From JBJGXI01 sp045635475 (GTDB lineage: Bacteria > Bacillota > Bacilli > Bacillales > Amphibacillaceae), in NCBI RefSeq assembly GCF_045635475.1, contig NZ_JBJGXI010000003.1, positions 1-64,000 of the forward strand: a DNA stretch of 64,000 nucleotides, written 5' to 3'. Below are positions 52,335 through 60,992 of the stretch, in pieces; the stretch's first letter is position 1, and the number at the start of each line of letters is the position of its first letter. Both the position numbers and the translations under genes were made by a program. The notes under the pieces were generated by a model. It did not search any database. It was not told where the DNA came from and was given only the letters and a program-made list of their open reading frames with translations.

Positions 52335-53288
52335 CTAAATTCTTTTTTTGGACATAATCTGTTTCTTTAAAACTAAATAACGCTCAATCTCAAATAAGAG
52401 TTGAAACAAATTTGCTCTTGTCTCAAATTCTTGTCTCGTTATTGGCAAGTCAGCAGCTTCAAATTCATGTCTCATATCTTCAATCGTTTGCAAATGAATT
52501 GCTGCTGTGTCGCCTGGATGCACAGCCGCTGCTAATTGGTCAAAAAATCCGGCAATCCGGTAAGATTGTTCATACGACTCGTCGATACGACTAACAAGCG
52601 GAAGGATTCTTCGTAATAAATCAAATTGCTTTTTTCGCATTTTAAAATAATCATAATAAGGTTGATTACCTCGCAACACATGATTCTCAACATCTCGTAA
52701 AACTACTTTTTCTGCATCATTAAGCAATTCTTCTGTTTCCGTTAATTCTTTTCCTGTCCACGTTTGCCGTCCTTCTCGCAAATAAATCGCTACTTCCCTC
52801 AAAATCGTAGCAAAGTTGTCTTCTACCTGAGTCTGCATTACTTTTAACTTATTTTCCATACTTGGCATATACAAATTAAGTATTAAAGCTGTCCCAATCC
52901 CAATCACAATTAATGCTAACTCGTTCACTATTAGCGAAAAATCGATATGGTCTGACATGTATAAATGCAACAAAATAACCGAGCTTGTGACAATTCCAGG
53001 TGTCAGTCTGAACTTTACCGTTGTAGGAATAAACAACAATAATAACAATCCGATTGACAATGGGTGATAGCCAATAAGTTCAAAAATCACAAAAGCATAC
53101 ACAATCGCCAGTAAGCATGCACCTAACCGATGCCAAGAGCTTAAAAACGACTGCTTTCTTGTTGTTTGTATACAAAGAATCGTAATAATCCCAGCTGAAA
53201 CATAATTGTCTAATTGCATCAGTTCTGCAATCCAAATCGCAATTGGCGTTCCAATTGCGGTCTTGATGGTACGATAGCCAATTTTCAC
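52335..53288 (-). CDS. yqjA: YqjA-like aromatic acid exporter family protein (DUF939)
   Basis: 317 aa from GTG 53288, with AAGGGG upstream. Four to five N-terminal helices (YRTIKTAIGTPIAIWIAELM, AGIITILCIQTTRKQS) form the FUSC/DUF939 membrane domain. A soluble helical C-terminal domain (about 150-317) follows, rich in coiled coil (DNFATILREVAIYLREG, FDLLRRILPLVSRIDESYEQS). Related to bacterial aromatic-acid exporters; the substrate is unknown. Gene order brxB-yqjA-yqjB matches Bacillus subtilis. Confidence 0.9.
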   Translation of the reverse strand: MKIGYRTIKTAIGTPIAIWIAELMQLDNYVSAGIITILCIQTTRKQSFLSSWHRLGACLLAIVYAFVIFELIGYHPLSIGLLLLLFIPTTVKFRLTPGIVTSSVILLHLYMSDHIDFSLIVNELALIVIGIGTALILNLYMPSMENKLKVMQTQVEDNFATILREVAIYLREGRQTWTGKELTETEELLNDAEKVVLRDVENHVLRGNQPYYDYFKMRKKQFDLLRRILPLVSRIDESYEQSYRIAGFFDQLAAAVHPGDTAAIHLQTIEDMRHEFEAADLPITRQEFETRANLFQLLFEIERYLVLKKQIMSKKRI

Positions 53289-53343
53289 GTAAATGGCCCC
53301 TTACTAATTAAAATATGTATTTGTTAGCTATTGTACCGAACAA

Positions 53344-53373
53344 AAAAACCCTTGTCACTTAACAAGGGTTTTT
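53344..53373 (-). terminator. Terminator of brxB
   Basis: AAAAACCCTTGT (53344-53355) pairs perfectly with ACAAGGGTTTTT (53362-53373), loop six. It lies 11 bases past the brxB stop and separates it from yqjA. Confidence 0.85.
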
Positions 53374-53383
53374 GACAACTTAC

Positions 53384-53815
53384 TTATACTTCTTGACAAT
53401 TGTCATCGAAGATCTTTTGCAACTTACTCACAACATCTACTGGGCTAAAGCCTTCAATATCATGACGTTCCACCATGGTAACTATTTTACCATCTTTTAA
53501 TAAAGCAAACGATGGAGATGACGGTGGATAGCCTTCGAAAAATTGACGTGCTCTTTCTGTTGCTTCCCGGTCTTGTCCTGCAAACACAGTTACAAGATGC
53601 TCAGGTCGTTTATCATAATGAATCGAATGTGCCGCCGCTGGACGAGCAACACCACCCGCACAACCACAAGTAGAATTAACCATCACTAGTGTTGTTCCTT
53701 CACGTGTTAATGCTTGTTCTACTTCCTCAGGCGTTTTCAATTCATCATAGCCTGCATCAGTAATTTCTTTTCTAGCGCCATCTACGATATCGTTCATATA
53801 TAAATTAAAATCCAT
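53384..53815 (-). CDS. brxB: Bacilliredoxin BrxB (YqiW/YphP family)
   Basis: 143 aa. NSTCGCAGGVARPA carries the CGC active site near residue 52, the mark of bacilliredoxins (DUF1094). The fold is thioredoxin-like. It removes bacillithiol from S-bacillithiolated proteins in oxidative stress. AGGAG precedes the start. The location right after bkdB and before yqjA matches yqiW (brxB) rather than yphP (brxA). No terminator was seen between bkdB and this gene, so partial read-through is possible. Confidence 0.93.
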   Translation of the reverse strand: MDFNLYMNDIVDGARKEITDAGYDELKTPEEVEQALTREGTTLVMVNSTCGCAGGVARPAAAHSIHYDKRPEHLVTVFAGQDREATERARQFFEGYPPSSPSFALLKDGKIVTMVERHDIEGFSPVDVVSKLQKIFDDNCQEV

Positions 53816-53921
53816 TACTTCTTCAACTCCTCATACTTACATATAGTAACTACATCGTACCAAGATTAGTATCAGGATGCAATATAATTGCCCAGTTCCT
53901 ACTAGCTACGTCATCGTGCAA

Positions 53922-55175
53922 TTAAAAAATTGGCGTATTATACTCACTTACATTTTCTAATATTTCTTTGAGGTAAGACATAAACTGCCCACAAATTAAG
54001 CCATCGAGCACACGGTGATCTAGCGATAAGCACAAGTTAACCATATCACGCGCTGCAAACATGTCATCGATTATCACGGGTTTTTTCACAATTGATTCGA
54101 CTTGAAGAATCGCTGCTTGCGGATAGTTGATTACACCCATGGATTGAATTGACCCAAATGATCCTGTATTGTTTACCGTAAATGTACCACCTTGCATATC
54201 GGCTGTCGTCAAACTTCCTGATCTTGCTTTCATCGCTAGCATGTCAATATCCTTTGCGATCCGCTTTATACTTTTTTCATCAACGTTGCGAATGACTGGT
54301 ACGAATAACTCCTGACCTTTTCCAACTGCAATCGATAAATTAATCGCTTTATGCTGGATAATTTTTTCGCCAGCCCATGAGCTGTTCATCTGCGGGAATT
54401 TTCTTAATGCAGTAGATACAGCCTTTAAGAAAAAGGCAAAATACGTTAAATTAAAGCCTTCAGAAGCTTTGAAAGCATCTTTTTGGCTATTTCGATATTT
54501 CACTAAGTTGGTCACATCAACTTCGACCATCATCCATGCATGAGGGATTTCTTTCTTGGCACGCACCATATTCTCGGCGATTGCTTTTCGTACTCCTGTA
54601 ACCGGAATTTCCGTATCACCAGTATGTGTTTTTGGATAATCTTGTTTTTTAACAGGGATCTGTGTTGGCTGTTGCGGGTCTTCTGTTGCAACAGTGTCTG
54701 GTTGTTTCGGTGTGCCGCCGGTTTCGATAATTTTTTCTACATCCTTACGCGTAATCCTTCCACCTTTACCAGTCCCGTCAACTTGACTCAAATCAATATC
54801 ATGTTCTTGCGATAAACGTAAAACAGCTGGGGAATAGCGTTTTTTCATCGATTGATCTTGCGTGTTATCGTCAGACAGCACTTGCTCATCACCGCTTTCT
54901 GTTTTATCAGTAGTTGGTGTTACCTCACCTGTTGCTTCTGTTTCGATATAACAAATCAATTCTCCAACAGCAACCGTTTCCCCTTCTTCTACAGTAATTT
55001 CTTTAATTGTCCCAGTAAAAGAGGATGGTACTTCTGCATTTACTTTATCGGTCATTACTTCAGCTATTGGATCGTATTTATGGACGGTTTGTCCAACACG
55101 CACTAACCAGCCACTAATAGTTCCCTCGGTAACACTTTCCCCTAGCTGAGGCATTAGTATTTTTTCTAAAGGCAC
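53922..55175 (-). CDS. bkdB: Branched-chain 2-oxoacid dehydrogenase E2 (lipoamide acyltransferase)
   Basis: 417 aa from GTG 55175, with GGAGGAAC upstream. One lipoyl domain carries EVMTDKVNAEVPS (lipoyl Lys near residue 43). Then come an acidic linker, an E1/E3-binding domain (YSPAVLRLSQEHDIDLSQV) and the catalytic domain with LSLDHRVLDG (His and Asp of HxxxDG). It transfers the branched acyl group to CoA and forms the core of the complex. It is the last gene of the bkd operon. Confidence 0.96.
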   Translation of the reverse strand: MPLEKILMPQLGESVTEGTISGWLVRVGQTVHKYDPIAEVMTDKVNAEVPSSFTGTIKEITVEEGETVAVGELICYIETEATGEVTPTTDKTESGDEQVLSDDNTQDQSMKKRYSPAVLRLSQEHDIDLSQVDGTGKGGRITRKDVEKIIETGGTPKQPDTVATEDPQQPTQIPVKKQDYPKTHTGDTEIPVTGVRKAIAENMVRAKKEIPHAWMMVEVDVTNLVKYRNSQKDAFKASEGFNLTYFAFFLKAVSTALRKFPQMNSSWAGEKIIQHKAINLSIAVGKGQELFVPVIRNVDEKSIKRIAKDIDMLAMKARSGSLTTADMQGGTFTVNNTGSFGSIQSMGVINYPQAAILQVESIVKKPVIIDDMFAARDMVNLCLSLDHRVLDGLICGQFMSYLKEILENVSEYNTPIF

Positions 55176-55193
55176 AACAGTTCCTCCTTTACG

Positions 55194-56177
55194 TTAATAT
55201 TCTGCAAGCTCGCGCATCGCTTTCTCGACCTTTTCTGGATTGATCATAAACTGTTTTTCCAATGTTGGCGCATATGGCATTGCCGGTACGTCTGGTCCTG
55301 CTAGACGCTTAATTGGCGCATCAAGATCAAATAAACAATGTTCACTTATAATTGCTGCCACCTCGCCAATTATGCTTCCTTCTTTATTATCCTCAGTCAC
55401 GAGTAACACTTTACCTGTTTTTGATGCTGCTGCTATGATTGCTTCCTGATCTAATGGATAGACGGTACGCAAATCGAGAATATGTACGTCAATACCTTCT
55501 GCTTGTAATTTTTCAGCTGCTTGCAAGGCAAAATGAACGCATAATCCATACGTAATTACGGTAATATCATTTCCTTCTCGCTTAATATCTGCTTTTCCAA
55601 TTGGTAGTGTATAATCTTCTTCTGGCACTTCTCCCTTAATTAATCGGTATGCCCGCTTATGTTCTAAGAAAAGGATCGGATCATCCGAACGAATTGAAGC
55701 CTTTAATAAGCCTTTCACATCATAAGGTGTAGATGGCATGACGACTTTTAAGCCGGGGTGGTTGGAAAACATCGCTTCTATCGATTGAGAGTGATAAAGC
55801 GCACCGTGAACACCACCACCATATGGAGCACGAATTGTGATTGGACAAATCCAATCATTATTCGAGCGGTACCTAATTTTTGCCGCTTCCGATACAATCT
55901 GATTAACCGCTGGCATGATAAAATCGGCAAATTGCATCTCAGCGACAGGTCGCAAACCATACATTGCCGCACCAATGCCGACTCCAGCAATTGCTGATTC
56001 GGCTAGTGGTGTATCAAGTACCCTTGTCTCACCAAATTGTTCATGCAAACCATCGGTGGCGCGAAATACACCTCCACGGACACCGACATCTTCCCCAAGT
56101 ACAAATACTTTATCATCACGTTCCATTTCTTCCTTTAATGCTTGTGTTATTGCTTGAATATAAGAAATAACTGGCAT
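55194..56177 (-). CDS. bkdAB: Branched-chain 2-oxoacid dehydrogenase E1 beta
   Basis: 327 aa, GAGGGGAAAAC upstream of the ATG. GEDVGVRGGVFRATDGL, TPLAESAIAGVGIGAAMYGL, FADFIMPAVNQIVSEAAK and HSQSIEAMFSNHPGLKVV are the conserved E1-beta blocks, with the C-terminal ligand-binding fold after residue 200. With E1-alpha it decarboxylates keto acids of Val, Leu and Ile using TPP. It is 13 bases after bkdAA and 18 before bkdB. Confidence 0.96.
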   Translation of the reverse strand: MPVISYIQAITQALKEEMERDDKVFVLGEDVGVRGGVFRATDGLHEQFGETRVLDTPLAESAIAGVGIGAAMYGLRPVAEMQFADFIMPAVNQIVSEAAKIRYRSNNDWICPITIRAPYGGGVHGALYHSQSIEAMFSNHPGLKVVMPSTPYDVKGLLKASIRSDDPILFLEHKRAYRLIKGEVPEEDYTLPIGKADIKREGNDITVITYGLCVHFALQAAEKLQAEGIDVHILDLRTVYPLDQEAIIAAASKTGKVLLVTEDNKEGSIIGEVAAIISEHCLFDLDAPIKRLAGPDVPAMPYAPTLEKQFMINPEKVEKAMRELAEY

Positions 56178-56190
56178 TGTTTTCCCCTCC

Positions 56191-57189
56191 TCACTCTGCG
56201 TATACGTGTTTCATAATGGTTTCTGCGTCCGCATAAGCTGCTTGCTCTGCATAATCTGTAGCAGCATCGATTATTCCCTTTATTTCATCCTCTAATTCCT
56301 GTTGGCTTGTATCATTTAATAGACCGGCTTCTTTTAAATAAGCTGCAAACGTAACAATGGCATCTTTTTGTTTTGCATCGTCCACTTCTTCTTTCGTACG
56401 ATACGTTAAGTCATCATCATCACTCGAATGTGGTAACAACCGGTACGATACTGCCTCAATCAGTGTCGGCCCTTCACCACGACGCCCGCGTTCGGCTGCT
56501 TCTTTTACTGCTTCATATACAGCCAATGGATCATTGCCATCAACTGTTATACCAGGAATTCCGTAGCCCTTCGCTCGATCTGACAACAAATCACATGCAT
56601 ATTGTTTGCTAGCCGGAACAGAAATTGCATATTTGTTGTTTTCAACAAGTACAATCACCGGCAACTTGTGCACAGCAGCGAAGTTAATTCCTTCATGAAA
56701 ATCACCTTGATTGGAGGAGCCCTCACCTAATGTGACAAAGCTGACAAAATCCTTCTTTTCCATTTTCGCAGCTAACGCAAAACCAACCGCATGTGGAACT
56801 TGTGTTGTCACGGGCGAAGAGCCTGTGACAATTCGATTTTTTCTTTGTCCAAAATGTCCAGGCATCTGTCTGCCGCCTGAATTCGGATCCTCTTGCTTCG
56901 CAAATGCTGCCAGCAACAAATCCTGCGCGGTCATGCCGCACGCCAAAACAACCCCAATATCACGATAATAAGGCAAGAAGTAATCCTTTTCCCGATCAAG
57001 TGCAAAGGCTGCGCCAACCTGTGTACCTTCTTGCCCTTGACAAGATACCGTAAATGGAATTTTTCCAGAACGATTCAACAATAATGTTCTTTCATCAATT
57101 CTACGTGCTAACAGCATCGTGCGGAACATATCCAATACTTGCTCATCCGTTAAGCCAAGCGTCTCGTGTCTATTTGTAGTTACTTTCAT
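56191..57189 (-). CDS. bkdAA: Branched-chain 2-oxoacid dehydrogenase E1 alpha
   Basis: 332 aa from ATG 57189, with AGGAG eight bases upstream; the GTG at 57198 lies inside that ribosome site. The TPP/Mg motif is LGEGSSNQGDFHEGINFAA ending in ENNKYAIS. The phosphorylation-loop region reads YRLLPHSSDDDD. It forms the alpha2-beta2 E1 with bkdAB. It is preceded by lpdV with an 11-base gap, within one operon. Confidence 0.96.
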   Translation of the reverse strand: MKVTTNRHETLGLTDEQVLDMFRTMLLARRIDERTLLLNRSGKIPFTVSCQGQEGTQVGAAFALDREKDYFLPYYRDIGVVLACGMTAQDLLLAAFAKQEDPNSGGRQMPGHFGQRKNRIVTGSSPVTTQVPHAVGFALAAKMEKKDFVSFVTLGEGSSNQGDFHEGINFAAVHKLPVIVLVENNKYAISVPASKQYACDLLSDRAKGYGIPGITVDGNDPLAVYEAVKEAAERGRRGEGPTLIEAVSYRLLPHSSDDDDLTYRTKEEVDDAKQKDAIVTFAAYLKEAGLLNDTSQQELEDEIKGIIDAATDYAEQAAYADAETIMKHVYAE

Positions 57190-57200
57190 TTCATTCACTC

Positions 57201-58625
57201 CTATCCATGTATTTGTAAGCCATCCACAGCTAACGCTGCTTCTGCTATGCCTTCAGAAAGCGTCGGGTGTGGGTGAATACTTTCTGCTATTTCCCATGGT
57301 GTAGCATCTAATACTTTTGCCAGTCCTGCCTCTGATATGAGCTCGGTAACTTGCGGGCCAATCATATGAACACCTAGCAAATCGTTGGTGCTTTTATCTG
57401 CAATTATTTTAACAAACCCATCTGTTTCACCATAGACAAGTGCTTTTCCAATTGCTTTGAATGGCATCTTTCCTATTTTAACGTCATATCCTTGCTCGAT
57501 TGCTTGTTCTTCTGTTAAACCAACACTTGCGGCCTCAGGATTCGCATAAATACAACTCGGTATTTGCTGATAATTTAGCTTGATAGGATTTGTACCTGCG
57601 ATATGTTCAACAGCAGTAATTCCTTCATGAGAAGCAACATGTGCGAGTTGCATGCCACCGATCACGTCACCAATTGCGTAAATATGTGATTCTTTGGTTT
57701 GATAAAATTGGTTGGTAGCAATCGACCCGTCTTGATTTGTTTGTATATCTGTATTTTGCAAGCCAATATTTTCTGTATTCGCTTTTCTACCAATAGAAAC
57801 GAGTAGCTTCTCAGCACTATATTTAGTTTTTGTTTGATTATGGTCAATTTCTACTTCAACTAGCTCTTGTTTATGTATAGTCTCTGGTAGTAAGCTTGCT
57901 GAAGTGAGAATGTTAATACCTTTTTTCTTTAACAGACGTTTCATTTCTTTGGAAACGTCCACATCCTCTGTTGGCAAAATCCGATCAGCATATTCAACCA
58001 CGGTTACCTCTACACCGAAGTCAGCGAGCATTGATGCCCACTCAATACCAATCACACCACCACCAACAATGATGATTGATTTAGGAAGCTCTTCCATTTC
58101 CAGTGCTTGATCAGAAGTTAATATCGACGTGCCATCTATCTCTACTTCTGGCAATGTCCTTGGTCGTGAACCAGTCGCAATAATCACATTTTTAGGAATA
58201 AGGATCTCGTTTTCTTCCCCATTGTTCATTTCTACAGAAATTGACCCGGCAGTTGGTGAAAAGATCGATGGACCCAAGATACGGCCAAACCCCTCAAAGA
58301 TGTCGATTTTTCCTTTTTTCATTAAACCTTGTACACCGCTATATAACGTATCAATAATATCATTTTTTCGTGATTGAATTTTGCGAAAATTTAACGTAGC
58401 ATCAGTTATTTCAACACCGTACATTGCACTCTTTTTCACTTGGCGATAAACCTCGGCACTACGAAGTAATGCTTTTGATGGGATACAGCCTTTATGTAAA
58501 CATGTACCACCTAATTTGTCTGCCTCTACAATTGCCGTCTTTAACCCCAATTGCGAAGCGCGAATCGCAGCTACATAACCGCCTGTTCCCCCACCTAAAA
58601 TAACTAGGTCATATTCTCGTGCCAT
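57201..58625 (-). CDS. lpdV: Dihydrolipoamide dehydrogenase (E3) of the bkd complex
   Basis: 474 aa. GGGTGGYVAAIRASQLG is the FAD site. GGTCLHKGCIPSKALL holds the redox disulfide. IIVGGGVIGIEWASML is the NAD site, and ATPWEIAESIHPHPTLSE carries the catalytic His-Glu pair. It reoxidises the lipoyl group of bkdB. It overlaps the end of buk by 22 bases, a sign of tight coupling. Confidence 0.96.
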   Translation of the reverse strand: MAREYDLVILGGGTGGYVAAIRASQLGLKTAIVEADKLGGTCLHKGCIPSKALLRSAEVYRQVKKSAMYGVEITDATLNFRKIQSRKNDIIDTLYSGVQGLMKKGKIDIFEGFGRILGPSIFSPTAGSISVEMNNGEENEILIPKNVIIATGSRPRTLPEVEIDGTSILTSDQALEMEELPKSIIIVGGGVIGIEWASMLADFGVEVTVVEYADRILPTEDVDVSKEMKRLLKKKGINILTSASLLPETIHKQELVEVEIDHNQTKTKYSAEKLLVSIGRKANTENIGLQNTDIQTNQDGSIATNQFYQTKESHIYAIGDVIGGMQLAHVASHEGITAVEHIAGTNPIKLNYQQIPSCIYANPEAASVGLTEEQAIEQGYDVKIGKMPFKAIGKALVYGETDGFVKIIADKSTNDLLGVHMIGPQVTELISEAGLAKVLDATPWEIAESIHPHPTLSEGIAEAALAVDGLQIHG

Positions 58626-59722
58626 AACGCTTCCTCCTTTCGATTTTGCGGGTATTGCTTTACCTCTTCCTGGTTTCTTAATACACGAAGCGTTCCTAAT
58701 GCTAACGACTGCATTTCATTCTGGCCCGGATAAATAAATACATCCGAAATCCAATCTATCTTACTTGAAATTAACCGCACGAACGGTTTGGAATATGCCA
58801 AATCTCCAGTAATCGCAATCGCATCCACTTGTCCTTGTAGCACAACACTCATGGCACCAATTTGTTTCGCTACCTGATACGCCATCGCTTCACAGATTAA
58901 CTGATCGTGTTTATTTCCTGCTTGTAAATGGGCATTAATATCGGTTAAATCTGCTTTTTGAAAATAAGCTTGTAAGCCACCGGTTCCAGCAATCTTTTTT
59001 AACATATTATCACGACTGTACTGCCCTGAGTAACACATCTCAATTAAATCACCTGCCGGGACTGTGCCTGCTCTTTCTGGAGAAAATGGCCCATCGCCAT
59101 CGAGCCCGTTATTAACGTCAATAACCTGACCGTGACGATGTGCACCTACCGTTATTCCTCCACCTAAATGGGCGACAATTAAATTTGTTTCAGAATACGC
59201 TTTTCCTAAAGCTGTCGCAATTTCCCTAGCGACAGCTTTATGATTGAGCGCATGAAAAATACTTTTTCGACGAATCTCCGGTACACCTGTTACCCTCGCA
59301 ATTTCGTCCAGTTCGTCAACAACGACAGGATCTACTATGAAAGCAGGAATGTTTAGCCCATTGGCAATCTCAAAAGATAAAATTCCTCCCAAATTTGAAA
59401 TGTGCTCTCCATTATACCCCATTCGTAAATCCTGCAGCATTTCATTATTAACTTGGTATGTGCCACCAGTAATCGGTTTAAGTAATCCACCTCGACCGCA
59501 AACAGCACGAAGCTTCGAAATGTTGATTCCTTGCTGATCTAGTTCTTCCAATACAGCTTTTTTACGATAATGTAATTGATCAATAACACGATTAAAATTA
59601 GCTAATTCTATTGATGGATGGAAAATGCTTCTCTCAAATATGCAATGTTCGTCATCATATAGTGCAATTTTTGTTGAAATAGAAATGGGATTAATAACCA
59701 GTATACGGGTTATCTTTTCCAC
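58604..59722 (-). CDS. buk: Butyrate (branched-chain acyl) kinase
   Basis: 372 aa from GTG 59722, with GGAGGTG upstream. ILVINPISISTKIALY is the acetate/butyrate kinase N-terminal strand. AVCGRGGLLKPITGGTY, AHLGGGITVGAHRHGQVIDV, GPFSPERAGTVP and AITGDLAYSKPFV follow. It makes ATP from acyl phosphate (butyryl, isobutyryl, isovaleryl). Normally it works with phosphotransbutyrylase (ptb), which is absent from this operon. It lies between bcd and lpdV as in other Bacillus. Confidence 0.95.
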   Translation of the reverse strand: MEKITRILVINPISISTKIALYDDEHCIFERSIFHPSIELANFNRVIDQLHYRKKAVLEELDQQGINISKLRAVCGRGGLLKPITGGTYQVNNEMLQDLRMGYNGEHISNLGGILSFEIANGLNIPAFIVDPVVVDELDEIARVTGVPEIRRKSIFHALNHKAVAREIATALGKAYSETNLIVAHLGGGITVGAHRHGQVIDVNNGLDGDGPFSPERAGTVPAGDLIEMCYSGQYSRDNMLKKIAGTGGLQAYFQKADLTDINAHLQAGNKHDQLICEAMAYQVAKQIGAMSVVLQGQVDAIAITGDLAYSKPFVRLISSKIDWISDVFIYPGQNEMQSLALGTLRVLRNQEEVKQYPQNRKEEALWHENMT

Positions 59723-59757
59723 TTAACATCCACCTCCTTGTCGCTCCATTCAATCGA

Positions 59758-60852
59758 TTACCGATTGGATAAAATATGATTGTTGTTCAGTAAAAACTGG
59801 CTTCTTGACTGTTTTAAGGCTTCAATTCTTTGTTCTGCCATTCGATCAGCAGCCAAGTAAGTCGGTATATTATCTCGTTTAGAAATATCAAACACTTTTG
59901 CAAGATTGTTATATATTGTTTCGACACGTTTTAAGGCACGTTCCTTATTGTAACCGCTAAGTTCGTCAGCAATATTAATCACACCACCTGCATTAATAAC
60001 ATAATCTGGTGCGTAAACAATACCCTTTTCATGTAGGATGTCTCCATGTTTGGTTTCTTTCAATTGATTATTTGCTGCTCCAGCAATAACTTTTGCTTTT
60101 AGCTGTGGAATCGTGTCGTCATTTATCGTTGCCCCTAGCGCACACGGTGCATAAATATCACACTCGACAGCATAAATATCATTCGGGTCAACTGCTTTCG
60201 CTCCAAAAGCCTCCACCGCACGCTTAACAGCCTCTTCATTGATATCGGTAACGATTAGCTGTGCACCTTCTTGATGTAAATGTTCACAAAGTGTATAAGC
60301 AACACTTCCAACTCCTTGAACAGCAATCTTTTTACCTTCTAACACATCTGAACCAAACGCTTCTCGTGCCGCTGCTTTTATACCTTGATACACACCATAA
60401 GCAGTTACTGGAGAAGGGTTTCCTGATGAACCATACGTTGGTGATATCCCCGTCACAAAATTTGTTTCTTCATGAATGATGTCCATGTCTGCTACGGTTG
60501 TGCCAACATCCTCTGCCGTAATATATCTTCCATTAAGCCCTTGAATGTACCTGCCAAAAGCACGGAACATAGCTTCATTTTTATCTTTTCTCGGATCCCC
60601 GATAATGACCGTTTTTCCTCCGCCTAAATTTAATCCAGCAGCGGCATTTTTATATGTCATTCCTTTTGCTAGTCGAAGCGCATCCTCAATTGCAGCTCCC
60701 TCTGATGCATAGGTCCACATCCTCGTCCCACCTAATGCCGGTCCTAATGTTGTATCATGAATGGCTATAATAGCTTTCAATCCAGATTGCTTGTCTTGAC
60801 AAAATACAAGTTGTTCATAATCATAGCTTTCCATATAATTAAAAATTTCCAT
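59758..60852 (-). CDS. bcd: Leucine (branched-chain amino acid) dehydrogenase
   Basis: 364 aa from ATG 60852, with AGGAGG upstream; the eleven extra codons of the longer frame were dropped. GPALGGTRMW is the glycine-rich substrate site, NLGGGKTVIIGDP holds the catalytic Lys, TAEDVGT the Asp, and IAVQGVGSVAYTLCEHL is the NAD fold. It oxidatively deaminates Leu, Val and Ile to the keto acids used by the bkd complex. It is the first structural gene of the operon, where ptb would be expected ahead of it. Confidence 0.96.
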   Translation of the reverse strand: MEIFNYMESYDYEQLVFCQDKQSGLKAIIAIHDTTLGPALGGTRMWTYASEGAAIEDALRLAKGMTYKNAAAGLNLGGGKTVIIGDPRKDKNEAMFRAFGRYIQGLNGRYITAEDVGTTVADMDIIHEETNFVTGISPTYGSSGNPSPVTAYGVYQGIKAAAREAFGSDVLEGKKIAVQGVGSVAYTLCEHLHQEGAQLIVTDINEEAVKRAVEAFGAKAVDPNDIYAVECDIYAPCALGATINDDTIPQLKAKVIAGAANNQLKETKHGDILHEKGIVYAPDYVINAGGVINIADELSGYNKERALKRVETIYNNLAKVFDISKRDNIPTYLAADRMAEQRIEALKQSRSQFLLNNNHILSNR

Positions 60853-60992
60853 TGATGTGGTCCTCCTAATAGTTGTTCGCTTCAAAACATATTGTTATTT
60901 AGTATTGCATTTATGAAGCATTCTAAAAGCACGATTTACTGCATGCGAGTTTATAAGCGTATTTTATACCATGCAATTTCTTGCAGGTTAAT

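Noticed and set aside
60886..60992. Sigma-54 promoter between bkdR and bcd
   Set aside because: Candidate TTGC/ATGC boxes lack a GG at the proper ten-base distance, so no -24/-12 promoter can be supported.
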